Position numbers and translations under genes: made by a program. Below the pieces are notes generated by a model. It had not been told where the DNA came from. It made no database searches and saw only the letters and a list, made by a program, of their open reading frames with translations. DNA of 64,000 bases from Phylloscopus collybita (taxonomy: Eukaryota > Chordata > Aves > Passeriformes > Phylloscopidae), in NCBI GenBank assembly GCA_027886175.1, contig JAJNNQ010000003.1, forward strand, positions 23,477,501 to 23,541,500. Reading direction: 5' to 3'. Numbering within the stretch: position 1 is the first letter of the stretch; every line of letters begins with the position of its first letter. Of the stretch, positions 23,901 through 35,900 are shown piece by piece.

Positions 23901-24160
23901 TGCGTAGAGCAGCTAGAGGAGCAGCTCTGCCGGCTTTCCTGTGCTTCTGCATAGCAGAGCTTTCAAGAACGAGAAGCTGCCTTTTGCCGAGAAAGCAGCG
24001 CTTCGCGGAACCACAGCCAGCGGCGTCTTCGGTACAGCCGCAGGTTGTGCGGAGAAGCGAAAGAGAGCCGGGGAAGAATGTGGAAAGCCGAACTCGGTCG
24101 CTGCAAGCAGGTGCTAGCGAACAGCTTCTGGTCACCTTGGAGAAACTCCCCCAAGACAGT
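20959..24160 (+). repeat. Seven-monomer higher-order repeat, copy 1 (3,493-bp spacing)
   Basis: Monomers 43-49 match monomers 50-56 at an offset of 3,493 bp until near 24165, where copy 1 has GGAGTGTCCCC and copy 2 has GGAGAGTCCCC. Shared rare forms are GAGTACAGCAGG (near 21727 and 25220), GCTGCCCAACAGC (near 22117 and 25610), GCAATCGGGTGC (near 23606 and 27099) and ATCACGGTCTAG (near 23871 and 27364). Confidence 0.9.
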
Positions 24161-24451
24161 GGAGTGTCCCCGAAGCTAGTGCCTTGAAATACATGCCTCG
24201 GCAGTAGCCCAGAGCAGTACTGAGTGCAGCAGGTGTCAGGCAGTCTCGTCTTGCCGTGTGCGTGCTTCTGTTTTGTGTTTCCAATGTGCAGAGAAGCACT
24301 CGTGCTTGCTGCTGCATCCAGCAAGCCAAAACGCTTTTGCAGCAAATTTCCTGCCTTTCCCACTACAGGATCAATTTCTAGCTGATTTACAGTTGCCTCT
24401 GCGTAGAGCAGCTAGAGGAGCAGCTCTGCCGGCTTTCCTGTGCTTCTGCAT
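21458..24451 (+). repeat. Six-monomer cassette (B A A B A B), first occurrence
   Basis: Monomers 44-49 recur as monomers 108-113 (53394-56387) and 121-126 (59881-62874). Their first five monomers recur at 24951-27445 and 33434-35928, and in mosaic form at 41917-44411. The cassette contains the A-A doublet 45-46. It is the most widely shared block of the array and links the 7-mer, 17-mer and 13-mer. Confidence 0.9.
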
Positions 24452-27400
24452 AGCAGAGCTGTCAAGAGCGAGAAGCTGCCTTTTGCCGAGAAAGCAGCGC
24501 TTCGCGAAACCACAGCCAGCGGCGTCTTTGGAACAGCCGCAGGTTGTGCGGAGAAGCGAAAGAGAGCCGGGGAAGAATGTGGAAAGCCGAACTCGGTCGC
24601 TGCAAGCGGGTGCTGGCCAACAGCTTCTGGTCACCGTGTAGAAACTCTCCCAGCACAGTGCAGAGTCCCTGTGGCTAGTTTCTTGAAATACCTTTCCTGG
24701 CAGCAGCCCAGAGCTGTACTTAGTGCAGCCGGTGTCAGGCAGTCTCCTCTTGCCGTGTGCGTGCTTCTGTTTTGTGTTTGCAGCGTGCAGAGAAGCCCTT
24801 TCGCTTGCTGCTGCTTCCAGCAAGCCAAAACGCTTTTGCAGCCACTTTCCTGCCTTTTCCACACCAGGATCACTGTCTAGCTGATTTACAGTTGCCTCTG
24901 CGTAGAGCAGCTAGAGGAGCAGCTCTGCCGGCTTTCCTGTGCTTCTGCATAGCAGAGCTGTCAAGAACGAGAAGCTGCGTTTTGCCGAGAAAGCAGCGCT
25001 TCGCGGAACCACAGCCAGCGGCGTCTTTGGTACAGCCGCAGGTTGTGCGGAGAAGCGAAAGAGAGCCGGGGAAGAATGTGGAAAGCCGAACTCGGTCGCT
25101 GCAAGCAGGTGCTAGCGAACAGCTTCTGGTCACCTTGGAGAAACTCCCCCAAGACAGTGGAGAGTCCCCGAAGATAGTGCCTTGAAATACATGCCTCGGC
25201 AGTAGCCCAGAGCAGTACTGAGTACAGCAGGTGTCAGGCAGTCTCCTCTTGCCGTGTGCGTGCTTCTGTTTTGTGTTTCCAATGTGCAGAGAAGCACTCC
25301 TGCTTGCTGCTGCATCCAGCAAGCCAAAACGCTTTTGCAGCAAATTTCCTGCCTTTCCCACTACAGGATCAATTTCTAGCTGATTTACAGTTGCTTCTGC
25401 GTAGAGCAGCTAGAGGAGCAGCTCTGCCGGCTTTCCTGTGCTTCTGCATAGCAGAGCTGTCAAGAGCGAGAAGCTGCCTTTTGCCGAGAAAGCAGCGGTT
25501 CGCGAAACCACAGCCAGCGGCGTCTTTGGTACAGCCGCAGGTTGTGCGGAGAAGCGAAAGAGAGCCGGGGAAGAATGTGGAAAGCCGAACTCGGTCGCTG
25601 CAAGCGGGTGCTGCCCAACAGCTTCTGGTCACCGTGTAGAAACTCTCCCAGCACAGTGCAGAGTCCCTGTGGCTAGTTCCTTGAAATACCTTTCCTGGCA
25701 GCAGCCCAGAGCTGTACTTAGTGCAGCCGGTGTCAGGCAGTCTCCTCTCGCCGTGTAGGTGCTTCTGTTTTGTGTTTGCAGCGTGCAGAGAAGCCCTTTC
25801 GCTTGCTGCTGCTTCCAGCAAGCCAAAACGCTTTTGCAGCCACTTTCCTGCCTTTTCCACAGCAGGATCACTGTCTAGCTGATTTACAGTTGCCTCTGCG
25901 TAGAGCAGCTAGAGGAGCAGCTCTGCCGGCTTTCCTGTGCTTCTGCATAGCAGAGCTGTCAAGAACGAGAAGCTGCGTTTTGCCGAGAAAGCAGCGCTTC
26001 GCGGAACCACAGCCAGCGGCGTCTTCGATACAGCCGCAGCTTGTGCGGAGAAGCGAAAGAGAGCCGGGGAAGAATGTGGAAAGCCGAACTCGGTCTCTGC
26101 AAGCGGGTGCTGGCGAACAGCTTCTGGTCACCTTGTAGAAACTCTCCCAGCACAGTGCAGAGTCCCCGTGGCTAGTTCCTTGAAATACCTTTCCTGGCAG
26201 CAGCCCAGAGCTGTACTGAGTGCAGCAGGTGTCAGGCAGTCTCCTCTCGCCGTGTAGGTGCTTCTGTTTTGTGTTTGCAGCGTGCAGAGAAGCCCTGGTG
26301 CTTGCTGCTGCTTCCAGCAAGCCAAAACGCTTTTGCAGCCACTTTCCTGCCTTTTCCACAACAGGATCACTGTCTAGCTGATTTACAGTTGCCTCTGCGT
26401 AGAGCAGCTAGAGGAGCAGCTCTGCCGGCTTTCCTGTGCTTCTGCATAGCAGAGCTGTCAAGAACGAGAAGCTGCGTTTTGCCGAGAAAGCAGCGCTTCG
26501 CGGAACCACAGCCAGCGGCGTCTTCGGTACAGCCGCAGCTTGTGCGGAGAAGCGAAAGAGAGCCGGGGAAGAATGTGGAAAGCCGAACTCGGTCGCTGCA
26601 AGCAGGTGCTAGCGAACAGCTTCTGGTCACCTTGGAGAAACTCCCCCAAGACAGTGGAGAGTCCCCGAAGCTAGTGCCTTGAAATACATGCCTTGGCAGT
26701 AGCCCAGAGCAGTACTGAGTGCAGCAGGTGTCAGGCAGTCTCCTCTTGCCGTGTGCGTGCTTCTGTTTTGTGTTTCCAATGTGCAGAGAAGCACTCGTGC
26801 TTGCTGCTGCATCCAGCAAGCCAAAACGCTTTTGCAGCAACTTTCCTGCCTTTCCCACTACAGGATCAATTTCTAGCTGATTTACAGTTGTTTCTGCGTA
26901 GAGCAGCTAGAGGAGCAGCTCTGCCGGCTTTCCTGTGCTTCTGCATAGCAGAGCTGTCAAGAACGAGAAGCTGCGTTTTGCCGAGAAAGCAGCGGTTCGC
27001 GGAACCACAGCCAGCGGCGTCTTTGGTACAGCCGCAGGTTGTGCGGAGAAGCGAAAGAGAGCCGGGGAAGGAAGTGGAAAGCCGAACTCGGTCTCTGCAA
27101 TCGGGTGCTGGCGAACAGCTTCTGGTCACCTTGTAGAAACTCTCTCAGCACAGTGCAGAGTCCCCGTGGCTAGTTCCTTGAAATACCTTTCCTGGCAGCA
27201 GGCCAGAGCTGTACTGAGTGCAGCAGGTGTCAGGCAGTCTCCTCTCGCCGTGTAGGTGCTTCTGTTTTGTGTTTGCAGCGTGCAGAGAAGCCCTTTCGCT
27301 TGCTGCTGCTTCCAGCAAGCCAAAACGCTTTTGCAGCCACTTTCCTGCCTTTTCCACAGCAGGATCACGGTCTAGCTGATTTACAGTTGCCTCTGCGTAG

Positions 27401-30400
27401 AGCAGCTAGAGGAGCAGCTCTGCCGGCTTTCCTGTGCTTCTGCATAGCAGAGCTTTCAAGAACGAGAAGCTGCCTTTTGCCGAGAAAGCAGCGCTTCGCG
27501 GAACCACAGCCAGCGGCGTCTTCGGTACAGCCGCAGGTTGTGCGGAGAAGCGAAAGAGAGCCGGGGAAGAATGTGGAAAGCCGAACTCGGTCGCTGCAAG
27601 CAGGTGCTAGCGAACAGCTTCTGGTCACCTTGGAGAAACTCCCCCAAGACAGTGGAGAGTCCCCGAAGCTAGTGCCTTGAAATACATGCCTTGGCAGTAG
27701 CCCAGAGCAGTACTGAGTGCAGCAGGTGTCAGGCAGTCTCCTCTTGCCGTGTGCGTGCTTCTGTTTTGTGTTTCCAATGTGCAGAGAAGCACTCCTGCTT
27801 GCTGCTGCATCCAGCAAGCCAAAACGCTTTTGCAGCAACTTTCCTGCTTTTCCCACTACAGGATCAATTTCTAGCTGATTTACAGTTGTTTCTGCGTAGA
27901 GCAGCTAGAGGAGCAGCTCTGCCGGCTTTCCTGTGCTTCTGCATAGCAGAGCTGTCAAGAGCGAGAAGCTGCCTTTTGCCGAGAAAGCAGCGCTTCGCGG
28001 AACCACAGCCAGCGGCGTCTTTGGTACAGCCGCAGGTTGTGCGGAGAAGCGAAAGAGAGCCGGGGAAGGAAGTGGAAAGCCGAACTCGGTCTCTGCAAGC
28101 GGGTGCTGGCGAACAGCTTCTGGTCACCTTGTAGAAACTCTCTCAGCACAGTGCAGAGTCCCCGTGGCTAGTTCCTTGAAATACCTTTCCTGGCAGCAGC
28201 CCAGAGCTGTACTTAGTGCAGCAGGTGTCAGGCAGTCTCCTCTCGCCGTGTAGGTGCTTCTGTTTTGTGTTTGCATCGTGCAGAGAAGCCCTGGTGCTTG
28301 CTGCTGCTTCCAGCAAGCCAAAACGCTTTTGCAGCCACTTTCCTGCCTTTTCCACAGCAGGATCACTGTCTAGCTGATTTACAGTTGCCTCTGCGTAGAG
28401 CAGCTAGAGGAGCAGCTCTGCCGGCTTTCCTGTGCTTCTGCATAGCAGAGCTTTCAAGAACGAGAAGCTGCCTTTTGCCGAGAAAGCAGCGCTTCGCGGA
28501 ACCACAGCCAGCGGCGTCTTCGGTACAGCCGCAGGTTGTGCGGAGAAGCGAAAGAGAGCCGGGGAAGAATGTGGAAAGCCGAACTCGGTCGCTGCAAGCA
28601 GGTGCTAGCGAACAGCTTCTGGTCACCTTGGAGAAACTCCCCCAAGACAGTGGAGAGTCCCCGAAGATAGTGCCTTGAAATACATGCCTCGGCAGTAGCC
28701 CAGAGCAGTACTGAGTGCAGCAGGTGTCAGGCAGTCTCGTCTTGCCGTGTGCGTGCTTCTGTTTTGTGTTTCCAATGTGCAGAGAAGCACTTGTGCTTGC
28801 TGCTGCATCCAGCAAGCCAAAACGCTTTTGCAGCAAATTTCCTGCCTTTCCCACTACAGGATCAATTTCTAGCTGATTTACAGTTGCTTCTGCGTAGAGC
28901 AGCTAGAGGAGCAGCTCTGCCGGCTTTCCTGTGCTTCTGCATAGCAGAGCTGTCAAGAGCGAGAAGCTGCCTTTTGCCGAGAAAGCAGCGGTTCGCGAAA
29001 CCACAGCCAGCGGCGTCTTCGGTACAGCCGCAGCTTGTGCGGAGAAGCGAAAGAGAGCCGGGGAAGAATGTGGAAAGCCGAACTCGGTCGCTGCAAGCGG
29101 GTGCTGGCCAACAGCTTCTGGTCACCTTGTAGAAACTTTCCCAGCACAGTGCAGAGTCCCCGTGGCTAGTTCCTTGAAATACCTTTCCTGGCAGCAGCCC
29201 AGAGCTGTACTGAGTGCAGCAGGTGTCAGGCAGTCTCCTCTCGCCGTGTAGGTGCTTCTGTTTTGTGTTTGCAGCGTGCAGAGAAGCCCTGGTGCTTGCT
29301 GCTGCTTCCAGCAAGCCAAAACGCTTTTGCAGCCACTTTCCTGCCTTTTCCACAACAGGATCACTGTCTAGCTGATTTACAGTTGCCTCTGCGTAGAGCA
29401 GCTAGAGGAGCAGCTCTGCCGGCTTTCCTGTGCTTCTGCATAGCAGAGCTGTCAAGAACGAGAAGCTGCGTTTTGCCGAGAAAGCAGCGCTTCGCGGAAC
29501 CACAGCCAGCGGCGTCTTCGGTACAGCCGCAGCTTGTGCGGAGAAGCGAAAGAGAGCCGGGGAAGAATGTGGAAAGCCGAACTCGGTCGCTGCAAGCGGG
29601 TGCTGGCCAACAGCTTCTGGTCACCGTGTAGAAACTCTCCCAGCACAGTGCAGAGTCCCTGTGGCTAGTTCCTTGAAATACCTTTCCTGGCAGCAGCCCA
29701 GAGCTGTACTTAGTGCAGCCGGTGTCAGGCAGTCTCTTCTTGCCGTGTGCGTGCTTCTGTTTTGTGTTTGCAGCGTGCAGAGAAGCCCTTTCGCTTGCTG
29801 CTGCTTCCAGCAAGCCAAAACGCTTTTGCAGCCACTTTCCTGCCTTTTCCACACCAGGATCACTGTCTAGCTGATTTACAGTTGCCTCTGCGTAGAGCAG
29901 CTAGAGGAGCAGCTCTGCCGGCTTTCCTGTGCTTCTGCATAGCAGAGCTGTCAAGAACGAGAAGCTGCGTTTTGCCGAGAAAGCAGCGCTTCGCGGAACC
30001 ACAGCCAGCGGCGTCTTTGGTACAGCCGCAGGTTGTGCGGAGAAGCGAAAGAGAGCCGGGGAAGAATGTGGAAAGCCGAACTCGGTCGCTGCAAGCAGGT
30101 GCTAGCGAACAGCTTCTGGTCACCTTGGAGAAACTCCCCCAAGACAGTGGAGAGTCCCCGAAGATAGTGCCTTGAAATACATGCCTCGGCAGTAGCTCAG
30201 AGCAGTACTGAGTGCAGCAGGTGTCAGGCAGTCTCCTCTTGCCGTGTGCGTGCTTCTGTTTTGTGTTTCCAATGTGCAGAGAAGCACTTGTGCTTGCTGC
30301 TGCATCCAGCAAGCCAAAACGCTTTTGCAGCAAATTTCCTGCCTTTCCCAGTACAGGATCAATTTCTAGCTGATTTACAGTTGCCTCTGCGTAGAGCAGC

Positions 30401-32934
30401 TAGAGGAGCAGCTCTGCCGGCTTTCCTGTGCTTCTGCATAGCAGAGCTGTCAAGAGCGAGAAGCTGCCTTTTGCCGAGAAAGCAGCGGTTCGCGGAACCA
30501 CAGCCAGCGGCGTCTTTGGTACAGCCGCAGGTTGTGCGGAGAAGCGAAAGAGAGCCGGGGAAGAATGTGGAAAGCTTAACTCGGTCGCTGCAAGCGGGTG
30601 CTGGCCAACAGCTTCTGGTCACCTTGTAGAAACTTTCCCAGCACAGTGCAGAGTCCCCGTGGCTAGTTCCTTGAAATACCTTTCCTGGCAGCAGCCCAGA
30701 GCTGTACTTAGTACAGCCGGTGTCAGGCAGTCTTCTCTCGCCGTGTAAGTGCTTCTGTTTTGTGTTTCCAATGTGCAGAGAAGCCCTTTCGCTTGCTGCT
30801 GCTTCCAGCAAGCCAAAACGCTTTTGCAGCCACTTTCCTGCCTTTTCCACAGCAGGATCAATTTCTAGCTGATTTACAGTTGCCTCTGCGTAGAGCAGCT
30901 AGAGGAGCAGCTCTGCCGGCTTTCCTGTGCTTCTGCATAGCAGAGCTTTCAAGAGCGAGAAGCTGCCTTTTGCCGAGAAAGCAGCGCTTCGCAGAACCAC
31001 AGCCAGCGGCGTCTTTGGTACAGCCGCAGGTTGTGCGGAGAAGCGAAAGAGAGCCGGGGAAGGAAGTGGAAAGCCGAACTCGGTCTCTGCAAGCGGGTGC
31101 TGGCGAACAGCTTCTGGTCACCTTGTAGAAACTCTCTCAGCACAGTGCAGAGTCCCCGTGGCTAGTTCCTTGAAATACCTTTCCTGGCAGCAGCCCAGAG
31201 CTGTACTGAGTGCAGCAGGTGTCAGGCAGTCTCCTCTCGCCGTGTAGGTGCTTCTGTTTTGTGTTTGCAGCGTGCAGAGAAGCCCTGGTGCTTGCTGCTG
31301 CTTCCAGCAAGCCAAAACGCTTTTGCAGCCACTTTCCTGCCTTTTCCACAGCAGGATCACTGTCTAGCTGATTTACAGTTGCCTCTGCGTAGAGCAGCTA
31401 GAGGAGCAGCTCTGCCGGCTTTCCTGTGCTTCTGCATAGCAGAGCTTTCAAGAACGAGAAGCTGCCTTTTGCCGAGAAAGCAGCGCTTCGCGGAACCACA
31501 GCCAGCGGCGTCTTCGGTACAGCCGCAGGTTGTGCGGAGAAGCGAAAGAGAGCCGGGGAAGAATGTGGAAAGCCGAACTCGGTCGCTGCAAGCAGGTGCT
31601 AGTGAACAGCTTCTGGTCACCTTGGAGAAACTCCCCCAAGACAGTGGAGAGTCCCCGAAGATAGTGCCTTGAAATACATGCCTCGGCAGTAGCCCAGAGC
31701 AGTACTGAGTGCAGCAGGTGTCAGGCAGTCTCGTCTTGCCGTGTGCGTGCTTCTGTTTTGTGTTTCCAATGTGCAGAGAAGCACTTGTGCTTGCTGCTGC
31801 ATCCAGCAAGCCAAAACGCTTTTGCAGCAAATTTCCTGCCTTTCCCACTACAGGATCAATTTCTAGCTGATTTACAGTTGCTTCTGCGTAGAGCAGCTAG
31901 AGGAGCAGCTCTGCCGGCTTTCCTGTGCTTCTGCATAGCAGAGCTGTCAAGAGCGAGAAGCTGCCTTTTGCCGAGAAAGCAGCGGTTCGCGAAACCACAG
32001 CCAGCGGCGTCTTCGGTACAGCCGCAGCTTGTGCGGAGAAGCGAAAGAGAGCCGGGGAAGAATGTGGAAAGCCGAACTCGGTCGCTGCAAGCGGGTGCTG
32101 GCCAACAGCTTCTGGTCACCTTGTAGAAACTCTCCCAGCACAGTGCAGAGTCCCCGTGGCTAGTTCCTTGAAATACCTTTCCTGGCAGCAGCCCAGAGCT
32201 GTACTGAGTGCAGCAGGTGTCAGGCAGTCTCCTCTCGCCGTGTAGGTGCTTCTGTTTTGTGTTTGCAGCGTGCAGAGAAGCCCTGGTGCTTGCTGCTGCT
32301 TCCAGCAAGCCAAAACGCTTTTGCAGCCACTTTCCTGCCTTTTCCACAACAGGATCACTGTCTAGCTGATTTACAGTTGCCTCTGCGTAGAGCAGCTAGA
32401 GGAGCAGCTCTGCCGGCTTTCCTGTGCTTCTGCATAGCAGAGCTGTCAAGAACGAGAAGCTGCGTTTTGCCGAGAAAGCAGCGCTTCGCGGAACCACAGC
32501 CAGCGGCGTCTTCGGTACAGCCGCAGGTTGTGCGGAGAAGCGAAAGAGAGCCGGGGAAGAATGTGGAAAGCCGAACTCGGTCGCTGCAAGCAGGTGCTAG
32601 CGAACAGCTTCTGGTCACCTTGGAGAAACTCCCCCAAGACAGTGGAGAGTCCCCGAAGCTAGTGCCTTGAAATACATGCCTTGGCAGTAGCCCAGAGCAG
32701 TACTGAGTGCAGCAGGTGTCAGGCAGTCTCCTCTTGCCGTGTGCGTGCTTCTGTTTTGTGTTTCCAATGGGCAGAGAAGGACTTGTGCTTGCTGCTGCAT
32801 CCAGCAAGCCAAAACGCTTTTGCAGCAACTTTCCTGCCTTTCCCACTACAGGATCAATTTCTAGCTGATTTACAGTTGTTTCTGCGTAGAGCAGCTAGAG
32901 GAGCAGCTCTGCCGGCTTTCCTGTGCTTCTGCAT
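24452..32934 (+). repeat. 17-monomer higher-order repeat, copy 1 (8,483 bp)
   Basis: Monomers 50-66 match monomers 67-83 and 84-100 at offsets of 8,483 and 16,966 bp. Its first part doubles as copy 2 of the 7-mer. It includes three A-A doublets (monomers 52-53, 59-60, 62-63). Private changes of this copy are GTACTTAGTGCAGCAGG near 28208, GAAACTTTCCCAG near 29132, the A-to-B change near 30861 and CTAGTGAACAG near 31600. Confidence 0.93.
30440..30938 (+). repeat. Class A monomer 62 with a B-type tail change
   Basis: After the A-type CCACAGCAGGATCA, it reads ATTTCTAGC as in class B rather than CTGTCTAGC. Its partners in copies 2 and 3 (near 39345 and 47828) keep the A form. The switch lies close to 30848-30861. 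It is either a short conversion tract or two point changes. Confidence 0.7.
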
Positions 32935-35900
32935 AGCAGAGCTGTCAAGAGCGAGAAGCTGCCTTTTGCCGAGAAAGCAGCGCTTCGCGAAACCACAGCC
33001 AGCGGCGTCTTTGGAACAGCCGCAGGTTGTGCGGAGAAGCGAAAGAGAGCCGGGGAAGAATGTGGAAAGCCGAACTCGGTCGCTGCAAGCGGGTGCTGGC
33101 CAACAGCTTCTGGTCACCGTGTAGAAACTCTCCCAGCACAGTGCAGAGTCCCTGTGGCTAGTTTCTTGAAATACCTTTCCTGGCAGCAGCCCAGAGCTGT
33201 ACTTAGTGCAGCCGGTGTCAGGCAGTCTCCTCTTGCCGTGTGCGTGCTTCTGTTTTGTGTTTGCAGCGTGCAGAGAAGCCCTTTCGCTTGCTGCTGCTTC
33301 CAGCAAGCCAAAACGCTTTTGCAGCCACTTTCCTGCCTTTTCCACACCAGGATCACTGTCTAGCTGATTTACAGTTGCCTCTGCGTAGAGCAGCTAGAGG
33401 AGCAGCTCTGCCGGCTTTCCTGTGCTTCTGCATAGCAGAGCTGTCAAGAACGAGAAGCTGCGTTTTGCCGAGAAAGCAGCGCTTCGCGGAACCACAGCCA
33501 GCGGCGTCTTTGGTACAGCCGCAGGTTGTGCGGAGAAGCGAAAGAGAGCCGGGGAAGAATGTGGAAAGCCGAACTCGGTCGCTGCAAGCAGGTGCTAGCG
33601 AACAGCTTCTGGTCACCTTGGAGAAACTCCCCCAAGACAGTGGAGAGTCCCCGAAGATAGTGCCTTGAAATACATGCCTCGGCAGTAGCCCAGAGCAGTA
33701 CTGAGTACAGCAGGTGTCAGGCAGTCTCCTCTTGCCGTGTGCGTGCTTCTGTTTTGTGTTTCCAATGTGCAGAGAAGCACTCCTGCTTGCTGCTGCATCC
33801 AGCAAGCCAAAACGCTTTTGCAGCAAATTTCCTGCCTTTCCCACTACAGGATCAATTTCTAGCTGATTTACAGTTGCTTCTGCGTAGAGCAGCTAGAGGA
33901 GCAGCTCTGCCGGCTTTCCTGTGCTTCTGCATAGCAGAGCTGTCAAGAGCGAGAAGCTGCCTTTTGCCGAGAAAGCAGCGGTTCGCGAAACCACAGCCAG
34001 CGGCGTCTTTGGTACAGCCGCAGGTTGTGCGGAGAAGCGAAAGAGAGCCGGGGAAGAATGTGGAAAGCCGAACTCGGTCGCTGCAAGCGGGTGCTGCCCA
34101 ACAGCTTCTGGTCACCGTGTAGAAACTCTCCCAGCACAGTGCAGAGTCCCTGTGGCTAGTTCCTTGAAATACCTTTCCTGGCAGCAGCCCAGAGCTGTAC
34201 TTAGTGCAGCCGGTGTCAGGCAGTCTCCTCTCGCCGTGTAGGTGCTTCTGTTTTGTGTTTGCAGCGTGCAGAGAAGCCCTTTCGCTTGCTGCTGCTTCCA
34301 GGAAGCCAAAACGCTTTTGCAGCCACTTTCCTGCCTTTTCCACAGCAGGATCACTGTCTAGCTGATTTACAGTTGCCTCTGCGTAGAGCAGCTAGAGGAG
34401 CAGCTCTGCCGGCTTTCCTGTGCTTCTGCATAGCAGAGCTGTCAAGAACGAGAAGCTGCGTTTTGCCGAGAAAGCAGCGCTTCGCGGAACCACAGCCAGC
34501 GGCGTCTTCGATACAGCCGCAGCTTGTGCGGAGAAGCGAAAGAGAGCCGGGGAAGAATGTGGAAAGCCGAACTCGGTCTCTGCAAGCGGGTGCTGGCGAA
34601 CAGCTTCTGGTCACCTTGTAGAAACTCTCCCAGCACAGTGCAGAGTCCCCGTGGCTAGTTCCTTGAAATACCTTTCCTGGCAGCAGCCCAGAGCTGTACT
34701 GAGTGCAGCAGGTGTCAGGCAGTCTCCTCTCGCCGTGTAGGTGCTTCTGTTTTGTGTTTGCAGCGTGCAGAGAAGCCCTGGTGCTTGCTGCTGCTTCCAG
34801 CAAGCCAAAACGCTTTTGCAGCCACTTTCCTGCCTTTTCCACAACAGGATCACTGTCTAGCTGATTTACAGTTGCCTCTGCGTAGAGCAGCTAGAGGAGC
34901 AGCTCTGCCGGCTTTCCTGTGCTTCTGCATAGCAGAGCTGTCAAGAACGAGAAGCTGCGTTTTGCCGAGAAAGCAGCGCTTCGCGGAACCACAGCCAGCG
35001 GCGTCTTCGGTACAGCCGCAGCTTGTGCGGAGAAGCGAAAGAGAGCCGGGGAAGAATGTGGAAAGCCGAACTCGGTCGCTGCAAGCAGGTGCTAGCGAAC
35101 AGCTTCTGGTCACCTTGGAGAAACTCCCCCAAGACAGTGGAGAGTCCCCGAAGCTAGTGCCTTGAAATACATGCCTTGGCAGTAGCCCAGAGCAGTACTG
35201 AGTGCAGCAGGTGTCAGGCAGTCTCCTCTTGCCGTGTGCGTGCTTCTGTTTTGTGTTTCCAATGTGCAGAGAAGCACTCGTGCTTGCTGCTGCATCCAGC
35301 AAGCCAAAACGCTTTTGCAGCAACTTTCCTGCCTTTCCCACTACAGGATCAATTTCTAGCTGATTTACAGTTGTTTCTGCGTAGAGCAGCTAGAGGAGCA
35401 GCTCTGCCGGCTTTCCTGTGCTTCTGCATAGCAGAGCTGTCAAGAACGAGAAGCTGCGTTCTGCCGAGAAAGCAGCGCTTCGCGGAACCACAGCCAGCGG
35501 CGTCTTTGGTACAGCCGCAGGTTGTGCGGAGAAGCGAAAGAGAGCCGGGGAAGGAAGTGGAAAGCCGAACTCGGTCTCTGCAATCGGGTGCTGGCGAACA
35601 GCTTCTGGTCACCTTGTAGAAACTCTCTCAGCACAGTGCAGAGTCCCCGTGGCTAGTTCCTTGAAATACCTTTCCTGGCAGCAGGCCAGAGCTGTACTGA
35701 GTGCAGCAGGTGTCAGGCAGTCTCCTCTCGCCGTGTAGGTGCTTCTGTTTTGTGTTTGCAGCGTGCAGAGAAGCCCTTTCGCTTGCTGCTGCTTCCAGCA
35801 AGCCAAAACGCTTTTGCAGCCACTTTCCTGCCTTTTCCACAGCAGGATCACGGTCTAGCTGATTTACAGTTGCCTCTGCGTAGAGCAGCTAGAGGAGCAG

